From the NCBI RefSeq assembly GCF_003932715.1, contig NZ_CP020700.1, positions 2,192,501-2,256,500 on the forward strand: a DNA stretch of 64,000 nucleotides, written 5' to 3'. The stretch is from Streptomyces tsukubensis (lineage in GTDB: Bacteria; Actinomycetota; Actinomycetes; Streptomycetales; Streptomycetaceae). Shown in pieces: positions 61,774 through 64,000 of the stretch (positions are counted from its first letter, which is position 1; each line of letters begins with the position of its first letter). The translations under genes were made by a program, and so were the position numbers. The notes under the pieces are model-generated. The model made no database searches. It worked only from the letters and a program-made list of their open reading frames with translations, and was not told the DNA's origin.

Positions 61774-62466
61774 GTGACGGTCGGGCCGGCGGGCGCCGGC
61801 GGGCTGCGCGAGCGGAAGAAGCAGCGGACCAGGGACGCCCTGGCCCGCGCGGCGCTGGAGCTGTTCACCACGCAGGGTTTCGAGGAGACGACGGTCGACG
61901 AGATCGCCGATGCGGCGGACGTCTCCCAGCGCACCTTCTTCCGCTACTACGCGAGCAAGCTGGAGGTCGCCTTCGCCGTACAGGAGGTCGTCGAGGAGCA
62001 CTTCCTCGCGTCGCTGCGGAGCCGTCCGCCGGAGGAGGCGCCGTTCGAGGCGATGCGGAACGCGGCCCTCGGGGCCTGGGACACGGTGGAGGAGGTGATC
62101 GCGGAGATCGTGCCGGTCGAACTCCATATGCGGACGTATCTGATCATCGAGTCCACGCCCGCGCTGCTGGCCGTGCACATCCGCCGGTCGCTGAAGACGG
62201 AGGAGACCCTCAGCCGGATCCTCGGCGAACGCGAGGGCCTCGACGTCGACACGGACCCGCGGCCGCGGCTCGCGGTGGCGGCGATGAGCGGTGCGATGCG
62301 GGTGGCGGGCCGGCTCTGGGGCGAGGGCTCCGACCACAGCGTCCGGGCGATCCGCGAGCTGATCGCGCACTACATGGACCATCTGACACCGGCGCTCGTC
62401 GGACCGTGGCGGGACCGACCGGAACAGGGGGCGGGCATCGGCCACAGCGAGCGTTTCCGGCCATAA
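61774..62466 (+). CDS. TetR-family regulator, probable repressor of the adjacent MFS pump
   Basis: 230 residues from GTG 61774. The HTH domain spans about residues 12-60: RTRDALARAALELFTTQGFE, TTVDEIADAADVSQRTFFRY and YASKLEVAFAVQ. The C-terminal ligand domain is all-helical and ends in a disordered tail. It is of the AcrR/TetR type with MftR-like C-terminal features. Divergent orientation and the dyad at 61498 suggest that it represses the pump until a drug ligand binds. Confidence 0.88.
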   Translation: MTVGPAGAGGLRERKKQRTRDALARAALELFTTQGFEETTVDEIADAADVSQRTFFRYYASKLEVAFAVQEVVEEHFLASLRSRPPEEAPFEAMRNAALGAWDTVEEVIAEIVPVELHMRTYLIIESTPALLAVHIRRSLKTEETLSRILGEREGLDVDTDPRPRLAVAAMSGAMRVAGRLWGEGSDHSVRAIRELIAHYMDHLTPALVGPWRDRPEQGAGIGHSERFRP

Positions 62467-62655
62467 CCGGAAGCGAGGGTTTCCGGCGGCGGCCCCGGGC
62501 CGGGCGGGGTCGGGAACATCCGCCGTCCCGGCACCCATCGGCCCGCCGCGATGACATTTCCGGTGAAGTAGCGGCCTGACGCGCGTAGAACATCGGAGAG
62601 ACCGCTCCCTCCCGAAGGGGCGACGCGAGCGCTCCCGACCCCTACGATGATGTGT

Positions 62656-63513
62656 ATGGGTGATGTATTGGCCGGAATTCAAGCCACATGGGAGTTCACG
62701 TCCGACTCCGTGCACATCCGCTTTGAACGGGGACACCGCACGCCGAGGCTGTTCTCGGCGCTCCGCGAACGCCGCATCCCCCACGAGGCGTTGGCGTCGG
62801 TGGCACTCTCCCCGGGCAAGCGGGGAACCGTCGTTCTGCACGCCAGACCCCGGCCCGGTGCGGATCCGCTGATGGCCGCGGCGGCGGGCCAGCTGAAGGA
62901 GGAGTGCGACCCCTACCGGCTGGTGCTGCCCGCCGACCGGGAGGACGCCGCCGTGTACTACCGCGACGCGCTCCGTGCCGTACTGCCCGCGGACGCCGCC
63001 CGGCCCGCCGTGCGGTACGTGGTGGCCGCGCCCGGCTCGCCCATCGCCTTCAAGGCGCACGACGGCCGGGCCTCCTTCGACGGCCGGTACGTGGACTTCC
63101 GCTGGTCGCGCACCGGCGCCTCGTCCACCAAGTGGAAAGCAGGCGACCAGAGTTTCGCCGTGGGCGAGCTGAGCGGGGTCGAATGGCGGACGCCCGAGAG
63201 CCTCGACGGCTATCTGCGGCTGCTGCGCCGGGTCCCGGAGCCCTCGCCGCCGGCCGGGGCCGCGAAGGATCCGGCGGCGGTGGTGTTCGGGGTGCGCAGC
63301 GGCTCGGTGCACGAGTCGCTGCCGTTCGCCGCGGCCGTACTGGAATCGGTCCAGCGCTCCGGCCCGGCACCGGCGCTCGCACTGAGCACGGCCCGCCGGG
63401 ACCCGGCGGACATCGCGGAGCGGATCCGGCACCTCGGGGAGCTGCGGGACGCAGGGCTGGTCACGGACGAGGAGTTCACCTCGAAGAAGACGGAGCTGCT
63501 GGCAGAGCTGTGA
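62656..63513 (+). CDS. DUF4429-SHOCT domain protein
   Basis: 285 residues from ATG 62656. TACGAT at 62643-62648 is seven bases ahead, giving a leaderless transcript; an ATG three codons upstream is possible. Two DUF4429 domains are seen: one from about residue 6 (GIQATWEFTSDSVHIRFERG, IPHEALASVAL) and another near 125 (AFKAHDGRASFDGRYVDFRW, GELSGVEWRTPESLDGYLRL). The final 35 residues (ERIRHLGELRDAGLVTDEEF, TSKKTELLAEL) form a SHOCT motif. Such proteins resemble PH-like membrane or phospholipid sensors. Function unknown. Confidence 0.87.
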   Translation: MGDVLAGIQATWEFTSDSVHIRFERGHRTPRLFSALRERRIPHEALASVALSPGKRGTVVLHARPRPGADPLMAAAAGQLKEECDPYRLVLPADREDAAVYYRDALRAVLPADAARPAVRYVVAAPGSPIAFKAHDGRASFDGRYVDFRWSRTGASSTKWKAGDQSFAVGELSGVEWRTPESLDGYLRLLRRVPEPSPPAGAAKDPAAVVFGVRSGSVHESLPFAAAVLESVQRSGPAPALALSTARRDPADIAERIRHLGELRDAGLVTDEEFTSKKTELLAEL

Positions 63514-63652
63514 GCCGCCCGAGGCGGGAGGGGCGGGAGGGGCCCGCCCCGGGGGCGGACCGGTGGCCGGGCCGGGGTAGTACCCGGGTATGACCCCCGT
63601 ACGAGCCCCGGGGTATGACGCCGCTGCTCACAGCGGTGCATAGCCTGGCAGG

Positions 63653-64000
63653 GTGACTCCCTCCTCCCCCCAGAGCCCGCTGTGGCCGACCGCCCGCGCG
63701 CAGGCGCGGCTGGTCCTCAGGGCCCTGCGGACACCGTCCCACCCGGCCACCCCGCTGCTCGGCGATTCCCCCCGGCGCTGGCTGCGCTACCTGCCGTACC
63801 TCGTGGTCACGGCCGCGGTCGCCGCACTGCTCCCGGTCACCGTGAACGTACTGACCACGGCCTACGGGCTCAACGCCGACGCGGCCTGGCCGCTGGCCGT
63901 CGCCCAGACGGCACCGCTGCTGATGGCACCGACCCGGCCGTTGCAGGCCTGGTGGCTGGTTTTCACCGCGGACGTGATCGGTGCGGCGTCCCTCACCGGA
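63653..64000 (+). CDS. Membrane protein, probable N-terminus of a sensor histidine kinase (partial)
   Basis: 116 codons visible from GTG 63653 to the window edge. TAGCCT at 63641-63646 stands seven bases before the start, again a leaderless-type promoter. After a polar start, helices are seen at YLPYLVVTAAVAALLPVTVN and LAVAQTAPLLMAPTRPLQAW, then WWLVFTADVIGAASLTG. The helical hairpins are like the N-terminal sensors of Streptomyces NarX-type kinases, but no kinase motif is inside the window. The identification depends on sequence to the right. Confidence 0.6.
   Translation, partial: MTPSSPQSPLWPTARAQARLVLRALRTPSHPATPLLGDSPRRWLRYLPYLVVTAAVAALLPVTVNVLTTAYGLNADAAWPLAVAQTAPLLMAPTRPLQAWWLVFTADVIGAASLTG

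Overview
The window is high-GC actinobacterial chromosome, almost certainly Streptomyces. GC-rich third codon positions, frequent GTG starts, ATGA/GTGA stop-start overlaps, the SARP regulator and the aceE / DUF3052 / peroxiredoxin / TerD neighbourhood all fit that genus. Most of it reads as ordinary chromosome, with one small decayed integration site at a tRNA-Val gene (about 35.2-38.6 kb).

Layout. 0-3.1 kb: a three-gene minus-strand unit (glycosyltransferase, methyltransferase, toroid protein running off the left edge). 3.2-8.4 kb: a KstR-type TetR regulator with a perfect KstR operator, an aldehyde dehydrogenase and ferredoxin pair, a gamma-glutamylcyclotransferase-fold protein and an MBL hydrolase. 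8.4-14.7 kb: a cobalamin riboswitch followed by five overlapping genes, namely two secreted/anchored proteins and a complete ECF transporter. 14.9-19.3 kb: secreted transglycosylase-like protein, methyltransferase, SARP regulator and a dehalogenase/epoxide-hydrolase-like enzyme. 19.4-22.1 kb: divergent FadA5-type thiolase and CYP125-type P450, with KstR-like sites between them. 22.3-34.3 kb: a GT87-PAP2 fusion, O-methyltransferase, MhuD-like haem oxygenase, an MFS pump with a fused MarR-like domain, HAD phosphatase, a Mn2+ riboswitch with a GDT1-type exporter, FetB-type permease, DoxX, DedA, DUF2277, a phosphatase and a PI-PLC. 34.3-38.6 kb: sparse DNA, a McrA-like HNH endonuclease, two unrecognised genes, an integrase 3' fragment and duplicated tRNA-Val sequence. 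38.7-44.9 kb: DUF4097 lipoprotein, coiled-coil protein, DUF4383, FmdB, a two-component system and a second DedA.

44.9-54.5 kb is a Ter stress cluster: HAD, a fused TRSP-phosphoribosyltransferase/StiP protein and a CitE-like lyase overlap stop-to-start and look like a nucleoside-like metabolite pathway; around them lie three TerD proteins, a TerA-like protein and a TerC-type membrane protein. 54.6-59.1 kb holds a 1-Cys-type peroxiredoxin, DUF3052 and homodimeric pyruvate dehydrogenase E1 (aceE). 59.2-64 kb ends with an I36-type secreted inhibitor, a TetR/MFS divergent pair with an operator-like dyad between them, a DUF4429-SHOCT protein and the start of a membrane sensor protein.

Functional themes. 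(1) A small steroid side-chain module (KstR, CYP125, FadA5, ferredoxin, aldehyde dehydrogenase) is split across 16 kb but tied together by operators. A second 17-bp dyad recurs at three promoters in the same set. (2) B12 acquisition uses a secreted intrinsic-factor-like toroid in place of a classical binding protein. (3) The Ter metabolite operon carries an unusual gene fusion. (4) A type IV restriction-like gene sits beside a degenerate tRNA-Val island.
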